This document shows, piece after piece, positions 17,018 to 24,611 of a stretch of 64,000 bases of DNA; position 1 is the stretch's first letter, and each line of letters begins with the position of its first letter. The notes below the pieces were generated by a model. That model had not been told where the DNA came from. It ran no database searches and saw only the letters and a program-made list of their open reading frames with translations. This stretch comes from Bradyrhizobium sp. Ce-3 (lineage in GTDB: Bacteria > Pseudomonadota > Alphaproteobacteria > Rhizobiales > Xanthobacteraceae). The position numbers were made by a program, and so were the translations under genes. The stretch lies in NCBI RefSeq assembly GCF_022835695.1, contig NZ_BQUV01000004.1:310001-374000 (forward strand). The letters run 5' to 3'.

Positions 17018-17062
17018 GCACAGGGCGGACACGCGGCAACAGCGCGGCGTCCGCCCTTGTGC
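17018..17062. terminator. Strong hairpin between convergent genes
   Basis: GCACAGGGCGGAC (17018-17030) pairs with GTCCGCCCTTGTGC (17049-17062) with one bulged T. No long T-run follows. Its position between two convergent stops fits a bidirectional terminator. Confidence 0.5.
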
Positions 17063-17081
17063 TGTCAGGCCCGATCGTGCG

Positions 17082-17555
17082 TCAGTGATGCTTGATCAGC
17101 GCGTCGCGCGCGGCGGCGAGTTCGAGGAACGCCGCGCCGTTGCCGCCGCCGTCGGGATGCACCGTCTTGGCGGCGCGCTTGAACGCCTGCTGGATTTCGG
17201 TCGCCGCCAGATGGCGGCCGAACGGCAGGCCGAGCAATTGCCGGTAGCGCTCATCCTGCGTCAGCATCTTCGGCGTCAAGCCGCGCCGACCGAATTGCGG
17301 CGCCGACAGCATGTGCAGCGCATCGTTGACGATGCCGAGACGGCGCAGCGCCATCGATCTGGTCCGGCGGTCGGCCGATTTCAGCGCCGCCTGGCGCAGG
17401 ATCGGCAGCACCTGTGCGGCGGCTTGCCGCAGCGTCTCGTCGATATCGGTCGTGGCGATCTCGGCGATCATTTTCGCCATCTCGCGATAGTCGGGATCCG
17501 GCGCCGCGCAGCAGCGCTCGATCGCAACTTTCCAGTGTCTGATATGCGGGTCCAT
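17082..17555 (-). CDS. J-domain protein (DnaJ-like)
   Basis: A 157-residue cytoplasmic protein. The C-terminal about 55 residues form a J domain with EIQQAFKRAAKTVHPDGGG, which contains the diagnostic HPD tripeptide that activates Hsp70/DnaK. The first about 95 residues are helical with no recognised domain and have no Gly/Phe or zinc region, so this is a type III J protein. It probably recruits DnaK to a specific client. The partner is unknown. The start ATG overlaps the 5' flank of the SDR gene. Confidence 0.8.
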   Translation of the reverse strand: MDPHIRHWKVAIERCCAAPDPDYREMAKMIAEIATTDIDETLRQAAAQVLPILRQAALKSADRRTRSMALRRLGIVNDALHMLSAPQFGRRGLTPKMLTQDERYRQLLGLPFGRHLAATEIQQAFKRAAKTVHPDGGGNGAAFLELAAARDALIKHH

Positions 17556-17640
17556 GATCGGTCCGTACTGTCATCCGAATCCGGATAACAGCAACGCGCA
17601 AACACGGCTTGGCGTTTCGGTTGGCGCAGTTTTGAATAGT

Positions 17641-17652
17641 GTTGTCGACAAC
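17641..17652. promoter_or_regulatory. Perfect 12-bp palindrome upstream of the SDR gene
   Basis: GTTGTCGACAAC is a perfect dyad ending 27 bp before the SDR start codon, in the position of an operator. The binding protein is unknown; the form resembles GntR- or TetR-type sites. Confidence 0.35.
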
Positions 17653-17679
17653 GCTCACAAATCAGAACGAGGAAACGCC

Positions 17680-18447
17680 ATGGCCCTTCTCGACAATCAC
17701 ATCGCCGTCATTACCGGTGCAGGCTCCGGCATCGGACGCGCCATCGCACTGGGCTACGGCCGCGAGGGCGCGCGCGTGGTGCTGCTCGACATGAACGGCG
17801 ATGCGGCGGCGGAAGCGGCCAAAGAGATCCGCAACGCCGGCGGCAAGGCCGACAGCTTTGCGCTCGACGTCACCAATCGCGACGCCTGCATCGCGATGGC
17901 GAAGCAGGTGGCCGACAAGGTCGGACCGGTCTCGATCCTGGTCAACAATGCCGGCATCGCGCGCCGCAACGGCATGCTCGGCACCGATGAAGCCGTGATC
18001 AAGGATTGGGAAGACATCATCTCGATCAACCTCACCGGCGTCTTCAACGTGACGCATTCGTTCCTCGCGCCGCTGCGCAACAACAAGGGACGCATCGTCA
18101 ATATCGGTTCAATCCAGTCGTTCGTGCATCTGCGCACGCCGAGTTCGCCGGCCTATACCGCCTCCAAGCACGGCGTGCTCGGTTTCACCAAGGCGCTGGC
18201 CGCCGAGCTCGGCAAGGACGGCGTGCGCGTCAATGCGATCGGGCCTGGGTTCATCGAGACGCCGCTGAACGAGAAGGTGCGCGCCACCAATCCCGACCTC
18301 GTGAAAGTCTTCATGGACCACACCCCGCTCGGCCGCTCCGGCAAGCCGGAGGACATCGTCGGACCCGCGATCTTCCTTGCCTCCGATCTCTCGGCCTATG
18401 TCTCGGGATCGATCGTGATGGTCGATGGCGGTTACCGGACATTGTGA
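17680..18447 (+). CDS. Short-chain dehydrogenase/reductase
   Basis: A 255-residue classical SDR. It has the NAD(P) glycine motif TGAGSGIG (12-19), the acidic residue after the second strand (LLDMNGD, favouring NAD), NNAG, the catalytic Ser and YTASK (Tyr and Lys) near residue 165, and a C-terminal GSIVMVDGGYRTL. It resembles gluconate-5-dehydrogenase or 3-oxoacyl-ACP reductase-like enzymes acting on sugars or small alcohols. The start at 17680 was chosen because GAGGAAA sits 5 bp before it and the motif begins 11 residues in. A palindrome just upstream suggests local control. Confidence 0.9.
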   Translation: MALLDNHIAVITGAGSGIGRAIALGYGREGARVVLLDMNGDAAAEAAKEIRNAGGKADSFALDVTNRDACIAMAKQVADKVGPVSILVNNAGIARRNGMLGTDEAVIKDWEDIISINLTGVFNVTHSFLAPLRNNKGRIVNIGSIQSFVHLRTPSSPAYTASKHGVLGFTKALAAELGKDGVRVNAIGPGFIETPLNEKVRATNPDLVKVFMDHTPLGRSGKPEDIVGPAIFLASDLSAYVSGSIVMVDGGYRTL

Positions 18448-18513
18448 CGGATGGAACCGCAATCGTGGCGATTTCTGGGTATTTTGCTTACAAAGCAGGG
18501 AGTTAGCGGCGCG

Positions 18514-18529
18514 TTAAGGACCTGTTAAC
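18514..18529. promoter_or_regulatory. CtrA-type box upstream of the Fis-type HTH gene
   Basis: TTAAGGACCTGTTAAC matches the full CtrA consensus TTAA-N7-TTAAC. It lies about 88 bp ahead of the HTH gene start, in an intergenic stretch between two plus-strand genes. Confidence 0.5.
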
Positions 18530-18616
18530 CAAACCGTCCCACCGTGGATCTACGGGGTAGTTGGTTCTCGATGTCTGCGCCTCATCGACGAGGCGGGCGT
18601 TGATCGGGAGGAGTTC

Positions 18617-18877
18617 ATGTCTTACGCGTCCACCGTACCGTCGCCGGAAGCATTGCTGCCGTCGCTGGCTCCGAATGAAATCGTCCCATTGCTGATCGGC
18701 GCGACCGTCGATGAAGTCGAGCGCGAACTGGTGCTGCAAACGCTCGCGCGTTGCGACGGCAACCGCACCCGCGCCGCGCGCGTGCTCGGACTGTCGGTCC
18801 GGACCTTGCGGAACAAGATCCGCGAATATTCGGCCGACGGCATCGACGTGCCGCTGAGCGAACACGCCGCGGCCTAG
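18617..18877 (+). CDS. Stand-alone Fis-type HTH protein (FlbD C-terminal-domain-like)
   Basis: An 86-residue cytoplasmic DNA-binding protein. Residues about 35-75 form a Fis/NtrC-type helix-turn-helix: LVLQTLARCDGNRTRAARVL then GLSVRTLRNKIREY. This is close to the DNA-binding tail of FlbD, the sigma-54 flagellar activator, but there is no receiver or AAA+ domain. A GGGAGG site precedes the ATG. It may be a nucleoid-associated or modulating protein. A CtrA-type box upstream suggests cell-cycle or motility control. It is convergent with the acetyltransferase-like gene, with 1 bp between stops. Confidence 0.8.
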   Translation: MSYASTVPSPEALLPSLAPNEIVPLLIGATVDEVERELVLQTLARCDGNRTRAARVLGLSVRTLRNKIREYSADGIDVPLSEHAAA

Positions 18878-18878
18878 C

Positions 18879-19868
18879 TCAGATCGGCAGCTCGATCGCA
18901 AGATGCCGCCAGCGCGACAGCAGCGCGCTGTCGGCGTTACCGAGGCAACGTACGAGACGCACGTCGGCCGCCGCGATCCGTTGCAGCGTCTCGGCCACCA
19001 GCGCGGTCGCATAGTCCCAATAGGCGCGCCGGCCGCTCGGATCCGCCGCGACCAGGGATTTTGCCAGGATCTCGACATAGATCGCGGTGACGGCCTTGTG
19101 CCACAGCGGCCCAGCGCGCGTTTCCACGGAAGGTGTGCCGGTCCGCGCCTGCCACATCAGCCAGTAATTGTCTTCGCCGCCTGCCCACTCCGATGCGGGC
19201 TGGGACGGATCAAGACATGGCGAACGGCATGACAACGGCCGCACGGTGCGCGCATCAGAGAACACCGAATAGCCGAGCTTGTCGTACCAGCCGACGCGGA
19301 GCAATCTGCGGATCGCGGCCTGCTCATCCGCCGCGAGCTGCCGCCTGCCCGTCCGCTCGAGATCCGCGATGGTCGCTTCCAGAAGATCGCGATCGAACGG
19401 CTCGACCTCGAGCACCACGCCGATATTGCGCGGAAACAGCGCATCGAGCATGCCGAGCATCTCGCGATAGAACGCGCGCGCCAGGCCGCCGCCGCGCCAC
19501 GTCTTCGCGATGCCGACATGGTTGCAAAAGATCAGCTCGCTTGCGTGATCGTAGGTGAAGAAGCCGAGCCCGATCGCGCGCCCGGCGGCGCGCAGGATGA
19601 AGCAGCGCGAGTCGAGACGATAGGACATCTCGTGGCCGCCGACACTGAACTGCCGCCGCGCGCCGACATCGTCGGACAGCAGCCAGCGCACGATGTCGTC
19701 GGGGCTGTCGCGCTCGCTCGCGGGAAACAGCTCGGCATAGAGATCGAGCACGCCGGTGCCGCGAAAGCTCGCTTCGTCAAGGACATCGCGTCGCGTCACG
19801 ACGATGTCGAGCGGTTGCGATCCTTCGCCGTAGCTGCCGTCCAGAACCCGCAACACATCCTCCGTCAC
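18879..19868 (-). CDS. GNAT-like acetyltransferase domain protein of unknown function
   Basis: A 329-residue cytoplasmic protein. Residues about 60-150 look like a GNAT fold, with RCFILRAAGRAIGLGFFTYD and HVGIAKTWRGGGLARAFYREML serving as the acetyl-CoA loop. The flanking N- and C-terminal parts are not recognised. The start is a GTG at 19868; no in-frame ATG with a good site is near. The gene is followed on the other strand by the Fis-type gene. Substrate and pathway are unknown. Confidence 0.6.
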   Translation of the reverse strand: MTEDVLRVLDGSYGEGSQPLDIVVTRRDVLDEASFRGTGVLDLYAELFPASERDSPDDIVRWLLSDDVGARRQFSVGGHEMSYRLDSRCFILRAAGRAIGLGFFTYDHASELIFCNHVGIAKTWRGGGLARAFYREMLGMLDALFPRNIGVVLEVEPFDRDLLEATIADLERTGRRQLAADEQAAIRRLLRVGWYDKLGYSVFSDARTVRPLSCRSPCLDPSQPASEWAGGEDNYWLMWQARTGTPSVETRAGPLWHKAVTAIYVEILAKSLVAADPSGRRAYWDYATALVAETLQRIAAADVRLVRCLGNADSALLSRWRHLAIELPI

Positions 19869-19982
19869 AATCGTCGCATCGAATTATGACTGTTGATCGC
19901 TCGCATCGGCGCCTTCAGGCAGAATTGAAGCGGTCGTCCAACCTCTGTTACAAGCGGCTTCACATCGCGACGGAGCATATCA

Positions 19983-20519
19983 GTGGCTGACGAGACAACT
20001 TCCCGCCAGGGGGCACGAGGCGCACAGGGGCCGCAGGGCCGTCAGGGCGAGCCGGGAAAGCCCGGACCGCAAGGACATCCGGGGCGACCGGGGCCGGAAG
20101 GTGCGCGCGGCAAGCCGGGTCCACAGGGCAAGGCGGGCGTGGTCGGAAAGGCCGGTCCCCAGGGCAAGCCGGGCGCGCAAGGCAAGGCAGGCGCGCAGGG
20201 TCCACGCGGCGAAGCCGGTGCACAGGGGCCGCAAGGTCCGGCGGGACCGCGCGGTGAAGCCGGACCGCCCGGCCAATTGCCGTCGATCGAGCAGGTGATG
20301 CCGTGGCTGCACATGATCTTCGACGCCTGGGAAGACTACAAGCGCACCAGGGAGCGTGAGGCCGCAGAGCTTGCCGAGCGAGAAGCCGCGGAGCTCGCCG
20401 AGCGCGCGGCCGCCGAAGCGATCGCCCTCGATGTCGACGCGATCGACTTTGCCGATGATGACGACGAGGACGACGATCACAAGAAAAAGAAGAAGCACCG
20501 CAAGAAGGACAAGAAGTGA
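19983..20519 (+). CDS. Collagen-like (Gly-X-Y) protein with charged tail
   Basis: The 178-residue protein has three clear zones. Residues 10-99 are 30 uninterrupted Gly-X-Y triplets, many with Pro at X or Y (GPQ, GKP, GPP, GEP), as needed for a collagen triple helix. Residues about 100-147 contain a short amphipathic stretch ([18 protein letters not shown]) and a tandem [11 protein letters not shown]-type coiled-coil-like helix. The tail is a run of Asp/Glu (near 155-165) followed by a Lys-rich end. No signal peptide or membrane segment is visible. The GTG start has GGAG 10 bp upstream. Bacterial collagen-like proteins form rod-like trimers on surfaces or spores; the role here is unknown. Confidence 0.8.
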   Translation: MADETTSRQGARGAQGPQGRQGEPGKPGPQGHPGRPGPEGARGKPGPQGKAGVVGKAGPQGKPGAQGKAGAQGPRGEAGAQGPQGPAGPRGEAGPPGQLPSIEQVMPWLHMIFDAWEDYKRTREREAAELAEREAAELAERAAAEAIALDVDAIDFADDDDEDDDHKKKKKHRKKDKK

Positions 20520-20573
20520 CCCGTCCTGTCATCGCGCGAAGACACGGCCGGCGAAATCCGTGTCGCGCAATGC

Positions 20574-20801
20574 TCAGCGCTCGGCGCCCGGCGAGGTCGG
20601 AGGATCGGATGGCCGGGCGAGCCGCATCAGCTGGAACACCCAGCGCATCGCGTAGTACCAGGCGACGCCCGCGAACGCTCCGCATGCCGACAGGATGATG
20701 ACGTTGGCGAGGTCGATCGTGCCGCTCGACCACAGCATGCCGCAGGTCCAGAGCACGGCAAACGCAATCGAACAGACTATAAGCAGGGCGGCGGGCTTCA
20801 T
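20574..20801 (-). CDS. Small membrane protein, two transmembrane helices
   Basis: This 75-residue protein has hydrophobic helices near residues 3-23 (AALLIVCSIAFAVLWTCGML) and 31-52, and a short cytoplasmic Pro-rich tail. The start at 20801 was preferred over one at 20831 because GGAG precedes it by about 8 bp. No family is recognised. Confidence 0.6.
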   Translation of the reverse strand: MKPAALLIVCSIAFAVLWTCGMLWSSGTIDLANVIILSACGAFAGVAWYYAMRWVFQLMRLARPSDPPTSPGAER

Positions 20802-20884
20802 GGGGTGGCTCCAGGTCGGCTGAACGACCATGCTGCCCGGAAACGTGACGCGGTACCGTGACCTGCGTCACGGTATGCCTCGCC

Positions 20885-21151
20885 TCAGCCGAACCGCAGC
20901 CGCGAACGCTCCCTCGCCTTCTCCGCCTCGACCTCGCGATCGCGCGCCGGCGCCGCGGTCTGCAACGAGATCAGCAGCTTGCGCGCGGCGTCCGAGACCT
21001 CGGTCACGGCAAGGTTGAAGGCGGCCTCATTGGACTGCGACGGCTTGTTGAAGCCACTCAGCTTGCGCACGAATTGCAACGCCGAGGCGTGGATCTCGTC
21101 CTCGGTAGCGGGCGGCTCGAAGTTGAACAGCGTCTTGATGTTACGGCACAT
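20885..21151 (-). CDS. DUF2277 family protein
   Basis: An 88-residue cytoplasmic protein that opens MCRNIKTLFNFEPPATEDEI, the near-invariant start of the DUF2277 family, and continues with ALQFVRKLSGF and NEAAFNLAV. The function of the family is unknown. The start Met is fixed by the family N-terminus, so the longer frame to 21220 is not used. Confidence 0.88.
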   Translation of the reverse strand: MCRNIKTLFNFEPPATEDEIHASALQFVRKLSGFNKPSQSNEAAFNLAVTEVSDAARKLLISLQTAAPARDREVEAEKARERSRLRFG

Positions 21152-21270
21152 GTCGGTCTCCCTCGCCCCCACGGTCGGGCGGCTCTCTCCAAGACGATCG
21201 GCTGCTGCAAAATACGACATCGTGGTCTATTCTGGCAGCCTCATCGTCCACGGCGGAAGCGAGGTTCCGG

Positions 21271-21516
21271 ATGAGCCACGTGATCTACAAGGTGGTCCAG
21301 CACGACGGCGGCTGGGCCTATACCGTCAACGGGGTGTTCTCGGAACCGTTTCCAACCCATGCCGCGGCCCTTGCCGCCGCCCGGCGCGCCGCCAACGAAC
21401 AGCGCGTTCCCGGGCGCACCGAGGCGATCCAGTACGAGACCTCGGACGGCAAATGGCTGACCGAAACCGCCTCCGGCAATGACCGCCCGGAGACCGAGGT
21501 CGAGGACGGCCGCTAG
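21271..21516 (+). CDS. DUF2188-like small protein
   Basis: The 81-residue protein has the pattern of DUF2188: a short beta-hairpin (VIYKVVQHDGGWAYTVNGVF), a helix with THAAALAAARRAANEQ, then a strand YETSDGKWLTE. No catalytic residues are evident and the role is unknown. It is divergent from the DUF2277 gene and followed by a fragment of the TTTTCCGGATCATGCTC repeat. Confidence 0.75.
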   Translation: MSHVIYKVVQHDGGWAYTVNGVFSEPFPTHAAALAAARRAANEQRVPGRTEAIQYETSDGKWLTETASGNDRPETEVEDGR

Positions 21517-21555
21517 GGCGGGACTTTTCCGGATCATGCTCTAGCTCGCGCGGCT

Positions 21556-22305
21556 TCAGAACGGGATCTGCACGCCGAGCCGATCGAAGAAGGCCCGCCC
21601 GCGATCGGTGATCCGCAACGCGCGCGGAATCCGATGCGGCGCAACGGCGCGGATCTCGACCAGCCGCGCCAGCACGGCATTGGCGAACGGACCGGCGAGA
21701 TGCGGCACCCGCTCGGTCCAGTCGTTGCAGAGCCGCAGATGCGGTTGCCGCGCCGGATCGAAATCGATTGCTTCGGCCTGGCACCAGGCCAGCCCCTGCT
21801 CGGTCACGCGCCCCTCGCGGCCCTCGACGATGACGAGGCGGCGGCGGATCAGCGCATTCGACAGCAGCACGCCGAGCTGGCCCGCAAGGTGATGGTAGCA
21901 GGTGCGCGATTGCCTGAGCTGCTCGGCCGGCATCGCACGCTTGCGCCCCGGCGCGGCTTTCGCCGCGAGATCGACCAGGTTCTCGATCAGCGCCGCGACG
22001 TCGTCGTCCCTGATCCTGTAATATCTGAACCTGCCCTGGGCCCACACCGACAGCACGCGGGCATCGACCAGCTTCTGCAGATGCGCGCTGGCGCCTTGCG
22101 GAGAAATGCCGGCAACCGCGGCAAGCTCGCCCGCAGGCAGCGCCTTGCCGTCGGCCAGTGCGCTCACCATCGCCTCGCGCGCCGGATCGCCCAATGCCTC
22201 GGCGATCCGCGAAAATCCCGTCTGCACCGATTGGGGTGATCCCACCGTCGTCCTCCAGATCACGCCGGAACGTCCTACCGACATTCGCGACGTTGCGGAA
22301 CTCAT
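21556..22305 (-). CDS. ArsR-family regulator with C-terminal extension
   Basis: This 249-residue cytoplasmic regulator has a winged-helix DNA-binding domain at about residues 30-105 (IAEALGDPAREAMVSALADG, AGISPQGASAHLQKLVDARVL, GRFRYYRI). A C-terminal domain of about 120 residues is shared by a subgroup of long ArsR-type proteins; its ligand is unknown. It has three Cys but no ArsR metal motif (CxCxxC). Divergent from the SnoaL-like gene with 77 bp between starts, it is the obvious candidate to control that gene. AGGAA precedes the chosen ATG. Confidence 0.85.
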   Translation of the reverse strand: MSSATSRMSVGRSGVIWRTTVGSPQSVQTGFSRIAEALGDPAREAMVSALADGKALPAGELAAVAGISPQGASAHLQKLVDARVLSVWAQGRFRYYRIRDDDVAALIENLVDLAAKAAPGRKRAMPAEQLRQSRTCYHHLAGQLGVLLSNALIRRRLVIVEGREGRVTEQGLAWCQAEAIDFDPARQPHLRLCNDWTERVPHLAGPFANAVLARLVEIRAVAPHRIPRALRITDRGRAFFDRLGVQIPF

Positions 22306-22382
22306 TTCAGATTTTCCTGAAACGTCACGATGACCGCTTCCGATCAAATCGGTGCAGTTCAACCGAATGCAAGGGAACAGTC

Positions 22383-22784
22383 ATGACTGCCGGCAGCAAC
22401 GACGCGGAACGCATCTACAGGCTCTGGGACCAGGCCCTCGGCAACAAGGATCTCGAGGCGGCGCTGGTGCTCTATGCGCCCGACGCCTCGATCGAGAGCC
22501 CGCTGGTCCAGCATCTGATGCAAACCAAAGACGGCATCGTCAGCGGCCGGGATGCGTTGCGCGAGTTCATCACGCGCGTGTTCCGTACCAATCCGCCGCA
22601 ACGGCGGCGCTTCAAGCAGGGCTTCTTCAGCGACGGCCGGATCCTGACCTGGGAATATCCGCGCCAGTCTCCGGACGGCGACCAGATGGATCTCGTCGAG
22701 GTGATGGAGATCGAGGACGGCCTGATCCAGCGTCACCGTGTCTATTGGGGATGGTATGCGCTCAACGTGCTGAAGGCGAGTTAA
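22383..22784 (+). CDS. SnoaL-like/NTF2-fold protein
   Basis: A 133-residue cytoplasmic protein with an NTF2-like fold: an N-terminal helix pair (RIYRLWDQALGNKDLEAALV), LYAPDASIESPL, then RDALREFITRVF and beta strands ending QRHRVYWGWYALNVL. Such proteins are ketosteroid isomerase-like enzymes or small-molecule binders. AGGGAA lies 5 bp before the ATG. It is divergent from the ArsR gene, which suggests repression lifted by an unknown ligand. Confidence 0.78.
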   Translation: MTAGSNDAERIYRLWDQALGNKDLEAALVLYAPDASIESPLVQHLMQTKDGIVSGRDALREFITRVFRTNPPQRRRFKQGFFSDGRILTWEYPRQSPDGDQMDLVEVMEIEDGLIQRHRVYWGWYALNVLKAS

Positions 22785-22892
22785 CCGGACACTTGTGCGT
22801 CAAGCGCGCGGCGCAGCTCTCGGACAACGCTTTCCCTCATGCTAGGCTTGCACCGAAGCGGCTGGACAAACACGCCGCGGGTGGGAAGAAGC

Positions 22893-23957
22893 ATGATGTT
22901 CCGTTGGTGCGCGGCGCTTGTGGCCGCTCTCGTCTCGATGTCGGTACCGGCCATGGCTGCAGATTATCCCGCCCCGCAGGATGGCGAGTGGATCGCGAAA
23001 GACTTCAAGTTCCATAGCGGCGAGGTGATGCCGGAATTGCGGCTGCACTACACCACGGTCGGCGCACCGACCGGACAGCCGGTGCTGGTGCTGCACGGCT
23101 CCGGCGGCTCGGCCGCCAGCATGCTGACGCCGACCTTTGCCGGCCAATTGTTCGGCCCGGGCCAGCCGCTCGACGCGACCAAGTATTACATCATCATCCC
23201 CGACGGCATCGGCCACGGCAAATCGTCGAAGCCGTCGGATGCGATGCGGACCAGCTTTCCGAAATACGACTACAACGACATGGTCGACGCGCAGTACCGG
23301 CTCGTCACCGAAGGGCTCGGCATCAAGCATCTGCGGCTCGTGATCGGCAATTCGATGGGCGGCATGCACACCTGGATCTGGGGCGTGCGCTATCCGCAGA
23401 TGATGGACGCGCTGGTGCCGATGGCCTCGCAGCCGACGGCGATGGCGGCGCGCAACTGGATCCTGCGGCGGACGATGCTGGACACGATCCGCAACGATCC
23501 CGACTACAACAACGGCAACTACATCAGCCCGCCGCGGATGATGAAATACGCCGTCGCCGCCTATCGCTTCGCCAGCGCCGGCGGCACGCTCGGCTACCAG
23601 ACGCTGGCGCCATCGACGGCGCAGGCCGACAAGATGGTCGATGACCAGCTGGCATTGCCGGTCACCGCCGACGCCAACGACACCATCTACCAGTGGGAGG
23701 CCTCGCACGACTACGATCCGTCGGCAGGGATGGAGAAGATCGAGGCCACGCTGCTCGCGATCAACGCGGCCGACGATGAGCGCAATCCGCCGGAGACCGG
23801 CGTCACCGAGGCCGCGGTGAAGCGGATCAAGAACGGCAAGATCGATCTGATCCCGCCGAGCAGCGAGACACGCGGGCATCTCACGACGGGCGATGCCAGA
23901 TTCTATGCCCGGCAATTGCAGGAATTGCTGCAGAGCGCGCCGCAGCGGACGATGTAG
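22893..23957 (+). CDS. Exported alpha/beta hydrolase (homoserine O-acetyltransferase-like fold)
   Basis: A 354-residue protein with a signal peptide (MMFRWCAALVAALVSMSVPA, cleavage near AMA-A), so it acts in the periplasm. The fold is alpha/beta hydrolase with oxyanion region VLHGSGGSAAS, nucleophile elbow GNSMGG (Ser) and a late His in ETRGHLTT. The arrangement and insert resemble the MetX branch, but export and the missing typical MetX signature argue against methionine synthesis. An ester or lactone hydrolase is more likely. The ATGATG start at 22893 was chosen over an upstream Met because the signal peptide begins there. Confidence 0.85.
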   Translation: MMFRWCAALVAALVSMSVPAMAADYPAPQDGEWIAKDFKFHSGEVMPELRLHYTTVGAPTGQPVLVLHGSGGSAASMLTPTFAGQLFGPGQPLDATKYYIIIPDGIGHGKSSKPSDAMRTSFPKYDYNDMVDAQYRLVTEGLGIKHLRLVIGNSMGGMHTWIWGVRYPQMMDALVPMASQPTAMAARNWILRRTMLDTIRNDPDYNNGNYISPPRMMKYAVAAYRFASAGGTLGYQTLAPSTAQADKMVDDQLALPVTADANDTIYQWEASHDYDPSAGMEKIEATLLAINAADDERNPPETGVTEAAVKRIKNGKIDLIPPSSETRGHLTTGDARFYARQLQELLQSAPQRTM

Positions 23958-24117
23958 CGAGCGGGATCACGATTCCGCACTGCATCACACGGCACTGCGC
24001 GGCTTCGCTGATTCTTTGAGCATGCATCCCGCGCACGCTTCGTGCCTAATCGCGCAAACACCGGATTCGCGCGGCGCGATGCGCGGGTCACGCAGAAGTT
24101 TCCGCCGGAGGAAGGCA

Positions 24118-24471
24118 ATGCGAAAGCTCATGCATGTCGCAGTGCTTGCGCCGCTCGTCGTCATGGCGGGCGCGGCGCTGGCGTTCGACAATGGCCAATA
24201 CGACAACGTGCCGCCGGATATCCGCGCCTGGTTCAAGAGCGTGATCGCGCCGAATGGCGTGCCGTGCTGCGACATCTCCGATGGGCATCGCACGAGCTAT
24301 GACGTGCGCAACGGCGCCTATTGGGTGCCGATCGAAGGCGAGTGGATGATGGTGCCGGAGCGCGCCGTGATCCGCGATCGCGGCAACCCGGTCGGCGAGG
24401 CCGTCGTGTGGTACGTGCGCCACCGCGGCAGCATCATCATCAGCTGCTTCGTTCCGGCGGACGCCGCCTGA
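24118..24471 (+). CDS. Small secreted protein of unknown function
   Basis: The product is 117 residues with a signal peptide (MRKLMHVAVLAPLVVMAGAA, cleavage near ALA-F). The mature part begins DNGQYDNVPPDIRAWFKSV and contains a vicinal pair GVPCCDISDGHRTSYDV plus a late Cys near the C-terminus (IIISCFVPADA). Proteins with this NVPPDIRAWFK/CCDxxDGH pattern are common and uncharacterised in Bradyrhizobium and relatives; the CCD..DGH cluster could bind metal. A strong GGAGGAAG site sets the start. Confidence 0.75.
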   Translation: MRKLMHVAVLAPLVVMAGAALAFDNGQYDNVPPDIRAWFKSVIAPNGVPCCDISDGHRTSYDVRNGAYWVPIEGEWMMVPERAVIRDRGNPVGEAVVWYVRHRGSIIISCFVPADAA

Positions 24472-24551
24472 ACGGCGCCTGCCGTCTGCGCACGACGCCG
24501 CGCGCGAGATCGCGCCAATTTGAGACAATTACTCCTTGTTAACCTTACTTT

Positions 24552-24566
24552 TTAACCAATAATTAA
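24552..24566. promoter_or_regulatory. CtrA-like TTAA-N7-TTAA box
   Basis: TTAACCAATAATTAA fits TTAA-N7-TTAA and has another TTAACC 8 bp upstream (24539-24544). It is 45 bp ahead of the next gene start, in an AT-rich patch. Confidence 0.4.
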
Positions 24567-24611
24567 GGATGAGTTTGCGGGCGCTACGCGGCCCGGCCTA
24601 GCGTCCGCACA

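Noticed and set aside
20010-20279. A CRISPR-like or satellite array at the GGC-rich repeats
   Set aside because: The periodicity is 9 bp and encodes Gly-X-Y; there are no spacers or direct repeats of CRISPR length.
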